The notes beneath the pieces were generated by a model. The model was not told the DNA's origin. It saw only the letters and a list, made by a program, of their open reading frames with translations, and ran no database searches. Positions 1 to 15,000 of a stretch of DNA of 64,000 nt are shown piece after piece. The DNA comes from Membranipora membranacea. Lineage: Eukaryota > Bryozoa > Gymnolaemata > Cheilostomatida > Membraniporidae. The position numbers were made by a program, and so were the translations under genes. The stretch's first letter is position 1. The number at the start of each line of letters is the position of its first letter. The stretch covers positions 12,343,001-12,407,000 of the forward strand of contig OU612067.1 in the NCBI GenBank assembly GCA_914767715.1, in the 5' to 3' direction.

Positions 1-96
1 ACCTTCAGTTTGTGAGATATGTACAGTATGTCAGGATAAGAACTGATGACACTGCACATGGTATTTTATTGGGTGAAGTGGAGGTGTTTGGATTCT
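1..96 (+). other. Gene 1: C-terminal end of F5/8C (discoidin/fucolectin-like) domain
   Basis: The frame starting at base 3 reads LQFVRYVQYVRIR, ending in GEVEVFGF before a GTAAGT donor at 97. The last exon of the gene 2 F5/8C domain ends KYVQYVRII...DEVEVFGFS with the same donor phase. The rest of the domain and the signal peptide lie upstream of the window. Confidence 0.8.
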
Positions 97-3000
97 GTAA
101 GTATAAAACGTCACACTGTACCATGTGCAGTATTATAAAATATGTGGGATACTTTGTCAGAAAAACTTACCGTAAATACCTCACTTATAAGGCACCGGCC
201 TTATAGGTGAAGCAACTCCCTCTGAAAAATAAAAAAGCTCCAGTTATAAAGCACCCCCACAGCTATAAGGCACCCCTTTGAAAAAAAATGGGTGCCTTAT
301 AGCTGGATTCAACCCGTAAAATCCTCTTTACACCGTGTTTACAAGGCAGACGCTCTACACACTAAGATATTCAGCCTCACTTATTAGGCACGGTTTTGGT
401 CTTAGATTAATATAAAAAATGATAGCCGCGCCTATATGCTCCTCTCTTATAGGCACCTTCACTTATAAGACACTCGCCTTATAGGTGAGGTATTATGGTA
501 CGAATCAAATTTGTCTGATTCTTCAAAATTCAGCCTAAGAAGCCTTCAATCTAAGAATTATTAGAAAATCCTGATGTTTAAACTTGCCCTAGTCCAAACC
601 ATTAGTTTTAGGAAGTTCAAAAAAGAACACTGTCAGAATTCTACACTTCCCAGTGACCAACTTCCCTTTCCTTACCGAGATTTGTGGCCTGTTATATGAA
701 TTGATATTCACGAGTGGCCGGCGGTTGAACCATTTCCTCTTATACGGGTACACGAATTATGATCAAAATAAAGATAAACTACATCAATTCACCAGTGCTC
801 TTGCCATCAAAAGATTGAAAGAAATCTATAAATTTTCCAATTGATATTGAGATGCATAACTCATATCAGGTCCATATCTTTAGCATAGTAAATGATGAAT
901 TAATTATCTCCAATTGTTCATTGTTCAGCTGAGTTGGAATCACGCAACTTGACAGTGAACGGTGTCAGTGGAAGCTCTGTAGATTTGAGATGGCGAAGAC
1001 CACTATTATCATCAGGATATACCATTGTGTATGAGGTGAGTTTGATAATATTTAGAATACAATTGTACCACTGAGTTGTAGGATTAATTTTCACTGGTAT
1101 CCTGGGATTGAAAGGAGCATTATTCAATCACGAAGAAGCAAACAGGCAATATTAGATGAATTGTTTATGATCAATTTTGCTTCAGAAAAACATGAAGCTT
1201 CTAGAGTCAGCAGGATTTTAATGAGCCTCAACTATTTAACATATCACAGGGTCAAATGTATCCGTGTTTGAATTATATTACACTATATTTGTAACTAATA
1301 GCTTTTATGTATGAGTACAGGCAACGGGTTGGTTTCTGTTCATTTGCCTGGCAACAAAAGTTGTATAAAGTAGGCATTTCCTACATGTGCTAAAGTGGGA
1401 GTTATGTACAAAATTTAGATAGAGTCTGATGGTCTGGTCATTTTAATACTCTTCATATAGAAAATGTGACAAATATCTATGGAATTCGAAGACCAATATG
1501 ATTTATGGAATTCATAAAATTTTTAATTTCATACTAAATAGATAAGAATGTTTAACATGTTAGATGACATTTATAGTACAACTGCGGTGGTAGTAGTTGG
1601 ACAGAAGAGCTGAGTTCTAATGAATATATAGAGGCGGGGGTGACAGGACTAGAATCAAGTAGACATTACACATGTTCTGTCAGAGTAAAGCACTCAACAG
1701 ACGATCTTACAGCATCTGGATATACATGGTGCACAAGTTAGTAACCCATGCGTTTTGATAAATATGTGCCAAGGTGCTTGTTCTAAACCAACTGCTGCTG
1801 ATCAGGTAACTTATTAACGCATTGAATTCTTTACATCAAACAAATAATTGATTGTGACCTAGCTTTCAGAATGGTCCATTATTCTTTAAAATATGAGCCA
1901 AAATAACTGCAAATATTCTGCGCATCTGCTGTCAATTCGAATATGTAATTATCCATAGACTTAATAATTAACATAGAAAGGACACTATTTACAGCTGAAT
2001 TGAGGTACTCAATTGTGGGTGGCTTAACGACAATGGAAGGTGCAGCAGCATTGGTGTTATCATTGATTTACTGTCTATAATCCGAGATTTTTGTTCATAA
2101 CTCAATCAATTTCTACCATATTTTGAGTTTGAAAATTGCTTTACAATCAGCAGCATCTTGACATCAAATTGATGTTATTTATTCTTTAAAACTGCCTTAA
2201 ATTCATATCACACTGTTTACGACAATCTGCTCAATCTATTGTAATTTTCAAACTTAGAGTCCATTCAAAATTGATGGAGCTATCAACAAAAAACCTGGTA
2301 TATCTGCTGCAAGTCAATGATAACACCAATGCTACTACACCTTTCAATATCATTCTGTCGCCCCTAATTAAATGCCCCAGTGCCTCAATGGTAATGCTCC
2401 ATATAGTGTCCTGTCTAGGTGTATTATTAAGTCTATGTATTTATCTCATTTATATATATTGTGATTTCTATGAGCACTCATTTCCAAGACTTGCAGCAGT
2501 TATTTTTTAATATTGAATTTTTGCCACACATTGAAAAATTTATAAATAAAATATCCAAATCATCATTAATTTTAACAAAATCGGATACATTTCTTGAATG
2601 ATTAAATGACACCGTTTTGACCTTTTTTTGCAGACAATTTCAATAAAAAGCCGGAAAATATTTTATTCGGGACACCTAGCCAGGTTGTAGATGAGGGACG
2701 ACAGAGATGGCGTTACAACATAACTTGGAGAGTAAGATTTGAATGATTGAGTTGAGAGCTTTTGATAAATGCCTACAGTTTAAGCCGCCCAGGTTACCCA
2801 CAGACCACATTGTAGTCTAATAGAAGTGCTCAATGTAAAAATTGTTCATAACCAGCCGCCTAGCTATAACTGATTATGTGTGCGGATAGTCATTGATTAT
2901 TGAATTGCTTTTTCATCCTTTTTCAAACAGAGTGCTGTTATAGAGGACATGGAAGGGTCATATTGGATAGGCCGCCAACCTTTTGGAACCAAGGTTATAC

Positions 3001-6000
3001 TATACCAGTATTTTCCAAAATTCTCAAAATATACCAATATGAGCTCGATGAGAGTGCAAACTTATAATTTATATATATTACTACAATAAAACAACAGTAT
3101 CTCTTAAAATAAAAATAATATATTGTGTAAATTCTAAAGATACACTTGCAAATAGTTTGGCTAAAAAAAACGGTAAAAATAAAGGTAGCCACAGCATCAA
3201 TAGAAAACCCCTTAGTACAGTATACAATTCCTCATAATATTTTTCCATTCATCAAAGGCACCTTGATTTACAGTTACCGGTGAGCTATAGAGAAGAATGC
3301 CTACACAGAACTAGTCCTTACAGACTAAATGTAGATGGTACAATAATAGCTAATCATGGAAACAGTTATTACTTATACGAAGCTGATGGGTATGAGCAAG
3401 GCACAATAACAGTCTGGTCACGGGCCAGAAACATTGCTCGGTCAAGTTCAACAACCAAGACTATTACAACAAGCACTGGATTACGTGAGTTTCTCATAAA
3501 TATCACCAAGTTGATTGACTAGAAGCAATAGTAACTTGCTCTCAGTCAAATAAGTGTTCCAACCTTTAGATAACCACCAATTACTGCCTACCACTGAAAA
3601 TAACCTCTGGAATGAAACCGGCATCTGCTCTGTGGGGTCTATTAATTCCAAAGATAGAGTGATCTGCCTGCTCTTAGAGTTATAATATTCATAGAGTTAT
3701 AATATATAATATGATAATTCTATGGGCTTGCCTGAATGCTAGGGCTTGCACTAGTTTAAAACTAGATTAATGGGATGGTCGCCACACTGGCCCCGACTTC
3801 ATGACCGTATCACTGCACTGTTTTTTAGTTGTCTGAATGTTTACTGGATGCAGGAACCAAATGAAAACACAGCTAACATTGATGTCTGTGATCAGTAATT
3901 GCTACCTTGTTGCATTGATGTGCTCGCTTTCTTAGTTCTGGGTGATCATTGAATACCAAGTAGCTCATCTCATCTAGGCTTGCATATTATGTGCTATTCC
4001 AAACCCATACTCTTGCTCATGCTCAACAACCAAATAAAAATTGCTTAGTCAAGCTCTCCTTTAATTAACATTGTCAAGCAACTAGCAAACATAGCTTTTT
4101 CAGTGAGTTCTAATCATATTACAGTATCCTATGATGGTTTTGTCCAATAAGTCATGATAATGCTCATTTAAGTTGTTAACTGATCAGAGCTCAGATGGTT
4201 ATGGGGAGTGGCAAGGAAGCTCTTAATCCATCACCCATGCTTATGTCTCAAACCCATCATCTACAAATTCCGAAGATAATTTTTATTATGTTTTGAATTT
4301 TAGCTCCACAGCTTGCACCTCGTAATGTAGCACTAACATCCCTATCATATGACTGTGTGGAGATGTCGTACTCACCTGTTCAATACCGTAATGCGCCTTT
4401 ATCACAAACTGTTAATTACCAGGTATGTGAATAATATGACTTTTGGTATATGTTTATATACTTTTGTTGATATGACTTTTATTAACTCCTACGTCATCCA
4501 TCAGCTAACTGTCTAACCATGTACGCCGACGACTTAACCTGTTCAACACATGGCGCCTGCACCACAGATGACAATCTACAACCTATGGTAGACTGGGGTA
4601 GCCTGTGGAGCTGATGCTCAATCTAGATAAAACTAAGAGTATGATGCCAACCTTAGGCTGAAATAGCAAACCTCTAAGCACTGGGTACTCCTGAGTTAAG
4701 ACATTTTAGTGAATCACTTTATCAGAATCATTTGATCAAGTAAGCCAGCAACTGCAGGCATAGGCTCCACATGTTAGTCAATAAGAGGCAGTCGCCACAG
4801 TATAGATATTTGAGTCAACTGAAGGACAATTCTTTAGTCAAGGCAAATACTGCAACACACAGAAAATATTTTTCCATTCATGGTGCTATAAAATTTTTAT
4901 GATATCCAATTTTATTTTTTACCGGAGCCAACTCTTTTATTTAATAGCTCAGTGTATTTCAACAGCGGATTGTTTATTAACAAATCTGTAAATAATTCTG
5001 TATACAGTGTTGTTCAAGTGGTAACCAAATTCTTTAATCTTCTGATGTTGTAAAAACAAAGACTGTGCGACTGTCAACTTGATATTTTCATTTTAAGTAC
5101 GAATGTACAGGAATGGGTAGCTGGCTAACTGTTCCTCAGAATCGGCGAAAGTGTGGATACTCAGCTTATCAGAGTGTGACATGTCAAGTAAGAGCTCAAA
5201 ACGTCAACATCAACCAATACAGTCAGAGCGCATCAGCCTCAGTACATACAAGGTGTCAAAGTAAGAGGGCAATAACCAACTCTGATGTATCTCACATATT
5301 ATTACAAATCAGCTGTATAGATAGTAAAGGATTATGGTAATTACTCATGGTGAGGTGAACTGAGGCTATGGTTGATCTATTTCGATTGTCAGAATCAGGG
5401 CTTTGTTGAGATTTGGCAATTCTTATAGGACATATCAAACAGCCAGAATTGGTTAACAAGACAAAAACATCTATGTCAGTTAATGCATGATCACCAAAAT
5501 GTTCGAAATTAGAAATTTCTACTATCTCTAAAATGTAGGCCATCATCATCAAAGTAATGATTTTAAACTGTATCACCATTTTATGATAATAACTCAATTT
5601 TTATACTGCAAACAGATCCAGATGAAGTAAGAAATATTTTGTATACCAAATCAGCCTCACCAGTGACGAATGAGGGAAGACTTAGATGGAAATACACTCT
5701 TACCTGGCAGGTGAGAGATAGTCATACTACACATATAGTCAATTTTTATTTAATAATTTATTTTCAATTGACATTTTCCGATAAAAACGCTCTTACTGGC
5801 AAATGTACATTTTTGTATGTGAATGTAACATAGTCATGACCGCTATGGGCCAATCTCTCAATCTCCCAATCAACTTTTTCTTCCTTTTCTTTTTCTTTTT
5901 CTTATCTTCTAGGACCCATCCAATTCAAAATGTGAGTCTATCAGGCAAAATGATCCGTACAAAATACTCGGTGGTGGTTATTCAACATGGACTGCCTGGC

Positions 6001-9000
6001 AAACTAAACAATATGAATTCTACGCAGATGGAGATCAGCAAATCTTGTTCCGTGTCAAGGTCTACAACAACGAAGGACTTAGTTCTTCAGCTAAGGAGAA
6101 GAACTTCATAACAGCAAATCTCTGTGAGATAGTGGAAATATCTTGTTGCAAAATGGTTTTATAAATAATATAACCCCCTTTAAAATTAATCCTCACAACT
6201 ATGTTTTATTTGTTTAAAATATAGATAAAATTTGAGAATGCACGGAAACATTTGACCTTTATCCTCATATCTAAGCAATCAACAATCTTTTCCTAAGTAA
6301 ACCTCCCTAAATATTATTGATGACTGGTCATCGGTACATTAAACACAGATGTAGCTTTTAAAGTGATAGCTAGATCAACGCTAACTATGTTCAGCTGAAA
6401 ATAACCTGTAACAAGCAGAGCATTGACAATAACAAAAGATTTAATTTTTATTTTTAAAAGCCCCACAGACAGCACCCAAGAATGTCACACTGAGAGCATC
6501 AACGGCAAACTGTGTAATTCTGTCATGGAGCCCTCCAGATCACCTCAATTCACCGCCTGGTGATGTTATTTATCAGGTAGTAGCACTCTGCCTCTTACGT
6601 GATTCTGTAATACAGTTTTCGGTTTCCTAGCAATTATGTAGGCTTGAAAATCTAAAATCAGACTCAATTGAACATAGTATATGTTTGGCATGGCAGTTAT
6701 GGCCGAAATTATCTATTCTGGATACCAGATAATTGTGACGTGGTTTACTGAATTGTAATTGGTAATAGCATTTACCCCTGTCAAAGCGCTCTAAAACTAG
6801 TGTTAGTGTTTAGTAAGTTAGTAATGTTTCTGTATATTCTTCACATCTAATCTTTACAATGGATATTTGACTGTGTTGAATGTCATAAATAACTTTTATG
6901 TGAACATTACATCAATAAGGTATTGATAAACATCTAATAGGTGGACAAAATTTATGCATTTTTAATGGGCATTTCTCATATTATTTCTCCACAGTATAAC
7001 TGTAACTCAGGAGGATGGATAGTGGTACCTGGCAATAAGCATGTTTGTGGATTCTCACCATTCACAAGTGTATCCTGCAAACTAAGGGCACAAAATTCAG
7101 CGGGGCCGAGTTCTGAGATTACAAAGACTACAACAACATATTGTGCAGGTATTTATCCGTCAGGTCAGAAACTAAATTTGCTTCATCGAATCCAACAAAA
7201 TTATGCAACACCTTAAATATATTCATATCAATACTTTTTAGGACCAAGCAAACCTAAAAGTGTCTCGTTCAATGATGAGGGTTTAGTGAGAAATGAGAAC
7301 CGCATGAGGAGAAAGTATCAAGTAACATGGCTGGTAAGTGTGAGGATATTGGTTGACTCTACTTGTCCCACAAAATGATGTGTAGAATAATGCAAAATAC
7401 AATTTTTTGTGCTGCCATGAGTTTTTGGTTGATCAGAAGATAATCGCACTCTCTTAATGCTCTCCCAAGACTGTATTCCCATCAGATACCTCCCTAACAG
7501 GCATTGGCACCAAATCCAATTTAAAGGTAGCACAGGGCCCACCTGTAATCATACGCAATTTATACGAGTTTAAAATTTACCACCACAACCAAGCAGCGCT
7601 GCCAGATATAGTTATCAGTAGTGGATTATAAACAGCAGTGCTAGATTCACCTTCTTAAAATATTAAGTTTGGTATGTTAATATGTTCACATGCATTGCAT
7701 TATGTAACTGGCAAATCGATTATTGTTAGGTATGGAGGGAGGTTTTTTATTATGTAAAAATGATGTACTAATAGTATTGTTTATTCCCTATACTAACACT
7801 TGTAGGCACCAACAACACCAAACTGTGACTCTGTAAGTTCGTACTCATTCAAAGATCAGCAAGGTACATGGCATCCAACTAGCAACAAATATTACTTCAT
7901 CCACACAGATGGAAATGTGCCCGTCAGTGTTGAAGTAAAAGCTGTAAACAACCAAAATAATGTGTCAGTTGCTGAGACAAAATCCACGGTCACAGCATCA
8001 TTCTGTGAGTAATGGAACAGACTCTCATCTCATTGCAAGATCCTTTATGTTTGTATTGAATAGTGCTCTTAAAATGTAGGATATAATATCCACCTAAACC
8101 TTAACAATTTGGCAAACTATTACAGAAAAGAACATTTAGTATCATAATGATATCTAAAAAAAAACATTGAAATAAGTTGTTCAAAGAGCTTATGGTTCGG
8201 GATTATTTCACTACAATTAAAGGGCTTCAAAATACCCTAAGGACATAGAAAATAACCCTAGGGCATGGCAACAACAGTGATACAAGACACAAGACACAAC
8301 TTTAATCAAGCATAATACATCATTATAACCTATATTCTTCCTTCGTGAACAGAGCATGAGTGCTGCGCAGAGAAGTTACCTGTATGAATATCACAGTCAA
8401 ATGTATTGTTAAATGGGTTTGATACTGCTGATGGCCCTTGCTCGGTTTAGACCTCATGTTGATGTGACATGTGGAAGTGCAATGAACAGATGTTGTGTGA
8501 TATTGTGTCATGTTTATGTCTAATCATTGCTTATATCCCACTCTTTCTTTTGCAGACCCACAGGTTGCCCCAAGAAGCTTCTCTCTGGCTAATACCTCGT
8601 CAGGGTGTGTACTTCTGAGCTGGATACCACCACAGTACTCTAATGGTGTCATCAAAGGGTACAAGGTATGCGTGTTATGAATCTCTCAGTGAACATTTTT
8701 GTGTTGCTCTAGTTTTTTTGTGCTCCAAAATAGACGGATTTTTTCTGCTTTCATATTAATCAGCTTCAGCGGGACATTTAAAGGATATATGTCAGATACA
8801 TAAGCTAAATGTCAACAACATATTATATCTATTAATAAAGTATAACTGCAGTGGTGGAAGCACTTCCTGGTCAACTGTAGGAGGAACCAGTCGCCAGAAA
8901 CAAGACTGTGGCCATCTACCATATTCTGATGTGACCTGTGAGTTGAAGGCAAGAAACAGCAATGGTGACAGTGATGCAGCAACAATGACTGGAAAGACAT

Positions 9001-12000
9001 CCTGTGATAGTATGTAATGTATATATACATATATAAGCTATCCTAGCTATGTCTGAAGTTCAATTTGACCAAAAAAACTGTTGAGAACCCTAACTGAATT
9101 CTTTTTGACTGTTTGAATTCTGGTAAGGTATAACATTGCTTGTTTGATGTTTAAAAAAAACGAAATAATTACACATCATACAGTGCAAAAATGACCTAAA
9201 AAATAGTCCTTGTGATCAATTCAATATGCAGAAGGTAGTACCCTCTCTGATACAGTGAATGCAGAGCCTTGATTAGAAGATTAGGCAGATTTTTGTATCT
9301 TTGGCCTAATTTCTTACTACTTCTTAGTCCTAACTTTTGCTACTTTACTTGAGAGAAATCTATGCAGCTTTACATAATATGATTTAAAAGGGTTAAAACT
9401 TTGACAGCCTCAGTAACTATGCGTGTGAATTATTGGACTTTTTCAGTGATAAGTATGACAAGCAATAAATTTTACTTGATGTTTCTACTATTCTCAATTT
9501 GATTGGTAGTATGCTTACGCAGCTTACCAAACTAGAAAAATGAGCTTAGTCAAAATTCCTACTGAGCTATAAGATAATTACAACAAACAATATTTTACGG
9601 TGTCTTATTTTTGTTTCATGATTTTCTGTTCATAATTACTTGCATTTTGTTTCTTTCAGAACCTTCTCAGCCAAGAAATATTGTCTTCACTGATCAGGGC
9701 ACAGGTACTCATTCTGGACGTATCAGACGTAAACACAGAGTGAGCTGGACCGTGAGTTAAGGCATTTACAATTTCAGACATTACCTTTATGAACCAGCCG
9801 AATGAATGAAGCTGTCATTACAGTATATGACCAAATAATTTAATCATTTGTTATGTACATATATGACTTATTTTCAGCTATATGCAAATATTGTGCCATT
9901 AACATGACTATACATTTTTGTCATGCCATAAAAAAAGGCTATAGTTAATCGAAATCAATACATATTTTATTAATTCACTCCCTTCAGGATCCAGAGCGAT
10001 TCAATTGTCGTTCACTCAGATCGAGCAACAAGTATTCATTCAAAAATCCTGATGGAATATGGCAGAACACTGGTAACAACTACATCACAGTCTTCAGTGA
10101 AGGAAATGTTCTGATCAATGTTGAACTTACAGCAACTAATAATGAAAACTTTGTATCACTGCCGACATACGCAACATACACAACCCTGCCACTACGTGAG
10201 TAATTAACAAAATTTAAATAATATAAGGGTAATATATTAAGCAGACGATTATCAATGGTGTTGTTCCAGACATGGTTTGCCATAACAACAATGTCTTGTG
10301 TATACTTAGTCACGTGGGCTGCTCAATAAATATTTATGTATATATGTAAATGGCCTGTTTATGGTCCAATAAATCGAACATGTGCGCATATATTTCTTAG
10401 GGTGGCATTGGTGAAGTGTATGGAGCTTGTGGGATGCAAGTGCACGACTCAGGATAGTGAGTAGTACCCTTGCTAAATGGTACCATCAACCAAACAGTTT
10501 TGGGGATAATAAGTTGGCGCAATCAGTTAGCATGCTTTCTACCCTTTGCTGCAGGAATCATGCATTTTGTCCAACTGAGCGAGTTTTCATGAACAATATA
10601 TATATATATGAAATTATCACAGGTCCTCAGAAGAAACCTCTGATGGTGGAGCTTTTCTCAACCACTCCTCGCTGTGTCACTATGACCTGGGACCATCCAC
10701 AGTATCCCAATGGACCACTACAGTATTACCAGGCATGCATATTGCTTATTAAAATAATTCCCCTCCAAAAGAATCGTCAACTTTTTGCTTTATTAGGCCC
10801 TATGAGACATGAACACCGCCACATTTACTGCTCATATTCATGGCTATACAGATAGTAAGTTGTTACATCATTAGTATTGTTTTTGGGTGTCACTTTGAAA
10901 CCAAATTATGAAATCATTGAATAATTACCTTCTGACAATCCACTAAGAAAGCTGCAGGAAATTAAATCATCATTAAATTTCAGTACAAGTGTACTGATGA
11001 CGGTGACTGGGTAATGTTCCCTGGAGACGGAACCTTACGCAGTGGTAGCAGATGTGAATACAGTCCCTACACTCAGGTCTCCTGTCAGCTAAGAGCACGA
11101 AACAGCGAAGGGTGGAGTGATGTAGCTTCTGTTGGGTCAATAAGAACATTGTGCGATTGTGAGTATTTCCAACATTAGAGACGATCCCTGAAGTCTGGTA
11201 CACAGTGATGAATCATAATTATGGTGGCAAGCAAATTCAATGTCTAATTATGCTTAACTCAGCCATGTCACACCCGTAACAGCATAGTCCACATTGCCAA
11301 TTTGGTTTTGCATGAATATCATAAGAGAATTATCTCAAGTGGTCCAGTGAGTCAATATGACACCTATAAATCATGATCAATAAAAGTATGATTATGTTAT
11401 AGTTATTGTAATTGTATGGCACTACCTCACTACCTGAGAAAATTAACAAAAAGTCTTCAAATCAACTGATAAAGGCCTAAATGATTTACTGCAGAAATAC
11501 CAAAATTCTCATATCTAGGCAAGTTTTGGTAAAATCAGGGCTATTCTTACCACTCTCTCAGTAGATTTTTTTGGATAAATATTGAATTGGTATGTGTATG
11601 TGTATCAAAACATATTTTTTTTAGCAAATTCCACTCTCTCCCTATGAAAAGAGTTAAATTTGAATGCTGCTAACCCTATATGGTTTGATCCAACTGGGTG
11701 ATCACTTTACGTTGAATGGGCCCCTTATGCCTGTCCTCCTCATTCAAAGAAGAGCCACAGGGGTCAACTAATATAGACATTCTGTGCACCGCAGCAAACT
11801 GCACATCTAATTTTTTGGAAGCTCCTCCAGAGGAAACCTCTTAATTATAATGTAGTACATGACATGAGATGCTGATAGGGACTTAAAATGTATCACAGTG
11901 ATATCAAAATAGTATAATGAAAAACAGAAATTGTAAGTAAGAATGGGAAGATAGGTAAAAAGTGTTTGCCTACTATTTTTATTTCAGTTCCGACCAAACC

Positions 12001-15000
12001 ACAAGATATTCAAATCACGTTTATGGATAAAAGGAATAACGAAGGACGAAGAAGATTGAGATACAGAATTAGTTGGCAGGTAAATCTTTAAGCCATATGT
12101 GTCTCGATTTTTCATCAAATTTGACAAAATTTTTATTAATATCTATGACACAGTTAGAGAAGGTGAGTCAGCTGCTATCAACAAACTGTTTTGCCTTACG
12201 ATGTAAATAAAACTTTTTCATGCGGTGGCAATTTAACCACACGACTGTGTTAATTTGTCATATTTGCCTTGAGTTATCACCAAAGCGTTCTAAGTGTTAT
12301 GGAGGATAGTTGATCCTTTATAAATTTCTATGAGTCAACAAACTATTTTGCCATTTGTTGAACATACCCTGGAGATTGTTGAAAGTTGAAGAGGTCGAAA
12401 CTGAAATGAAAGCATACGTAATATTTCATGACTGATAGATGATGCTGCAACCTCATTAAAAATCAATGTTATTTATGAATAACCAATAACCATGCTTCAT
12501 CGCTGATTTAATATTCCAGAATCCCGCTGACCACAACTGCATTAGACTGAGAAACACAAATCCATTTCGAGTTTCAACTTCAAATTCAAATGGATATGTA
12601 TTCAGAGCACAAAACTTCTTCGATGTGTATGCTGATGGTGTTACAAATGTCACTGCAGCTGTTGAGGCTTTCAATGATCATAACAACAAATCTCTCCCGG
12701 AAACAAAATTGATCACAACTCAGTCTATGAGTAAGTACAACATGCTCATTCATGTTTCTCTTAAAGTATTTCGAAAATTTATTGACAGAGATAGTGAATC
12801 CTGGTTTATTTGTTGATGACTTCTGGAACATAAAATATATTTATTGTATAGGGGTGCGTTGCTTGCAAATCAAGTCATGTGATAAACTAGTTCTACTAGT
12901 TCATAAAAATACACAAGTCTTGTGTCAAACCTTGTCTAACAGGAAAACTGGGTTTTCACCTGATACTGTTAAAGGTGGGCAGCTTTTTCTCCACAGACGA
13001 GTGCTGTTTGCGGTGTAAGATGGTTTTTTTATCTGCAGGACCCCAGACTACTCCTAGAGCATTTGGTGTATTTTCAAAGACATTTAGATGTGTTACTTTG
13101 ACTTGGGAAGCGCCACAGTACCCAAATGGAAATATCTCACATTACCAGGTTCGTTATTCTACTATTTCTGCATCAGGCATCAGCTTCAATTGATTTATTT
13201 TGATCAATTGATGTTGAATAAATCCAATTTGGAGTTCAAGTCATTCCCTATCAAGTGAGACTTAAAGTAGATACACTTGTCAGTTGCATCATTTTTCTTT
13301 GCCTAAAAAACTGATCAATTGCAGGATTTTGATAGCACAATCAAGTAAAAGGGAGGCACAGTTCAATTTAAATCAATAGTCCTGCGATTGGAAAGTATAA
13401 GTTTGATTCACAAACACAAAGCACCGTAGAGGTTTGACATGTTGTGATATTGATGATACCATTGATCATATCTGCAAGAAATTAAGAAACCAAAACAATT
13501 AGCTTGTTTTAGCACTAAGATGTCTTCTATGAGATTTGTTACTTTTCTTTTCACAGTTCAAGTGTACAGGAAATGAGACTTGGACTAATATAAGTATAGC
13601 AATCTCTTACATAGACCACTGTGTTTTTGATGCACACACAGAAGTAGAATGTAAAATCAAAGCTACCAACCAAGTTGGAGACAGTAATGTCGCAACACAG
13701 AACACAAAAACCCTCTGCACATGTGAGGTTCACTACTATTTTCCAGAATGATAGAACTTTATTTTTTGATATATCTAGGAAAGCGAAGAAAAACCACTGT
13801 TCATATCAAAGCTTTGACATTGTAATGAACAAAAAAAGTAAAGTTTTTCGCACAAGGACATCATTGGGTGATGTAACCTAATCTAAAGGGCAGAAATCCA
13901 GGGTCTAGAAGGGTGTAAAATACTAAAATATCTTTGAATACGCTACCGTTGTCCAATACTGTTTTTTTCATCATTTTTAGTGCAAGTACAGCCTTGTAAC
14001 TGTCCTAAGTAAGCTCGGCAAGGCTTACTGTTATACTGTAAGTGGATCATCATTTAAATGTGAATCTGTGACAGGGGAGATATCATAATATTGTAGACCC
14101 TTCTAGACCCTGGATTTTCGCACTTTAAATGAGGTTAATCATTCAATAATTCAAAAAAATTTACTTTTTTTCTTAATTGCAGTGGATGTTTTATGCTCTC
14201 CTAGACACTGTAAAGTTTGAATAGGATAAGAGTATATTTCAGGTGCCTTGGGGTCTTTTGGTATAACCTGTCAATCTCATCAGGCTCCAGAATGATTAAG
14301 GAAAATTTGAGGTATGCGTGGCTGGTTGCAGCTGCTTCTGCAGCTGTGAAAGAACTACCTCATCTGATCCCTATCACCCCCTGGACAAAACCTAGCCACT
14401 GAACTTTGGAAAATCCATATCTGAAATTTAATGGCAGAAGAGGTTGACTCCGTACCATTGAACTAAAACACACCTGTCTCCTAACAAGCCTCAACCCAAT
14501 CATCTTCTGAAATGTAATCAGATGCACCAACACCTCCTAGTCCGTTTTGGTATCACTTCTACAGCCTAAGCTATCCACAACACTACACCTTGCAACTTGG
14601 CAAGGGAGCAACCTAATGCTATGAGCAGTCACTTTGCTGATCTGGGGGTATTCAATACAATCACAAATTAAGCCTGTGTTTCAGACCCAGTGTTGCCCGA
14701 TGATCTCTCAAGCTATATAAGTCAGGACATAGATAACTCTACAGATAGACACAGGAGAAGGATATCATTGAGCCTGCCAGTTGAGGTGAGAAGAAAAAGA
14801 TTTCATTAGCTAGTATCCTACAGTGTTTCAAACAGACGTAACCAACCTCAATGACTTTGATTCAATATTTTGCACTTCAGTTATTCAATTTTATGGCCTT
14901 GAAGGTAATCATAGGATTAAAATTGGAAAAGCCGTGGATTCGACAGGGGATTGCAGAAGTTGTAAGCTTTATCTTGTAGAAATTTCTTAATTGTGATTTG

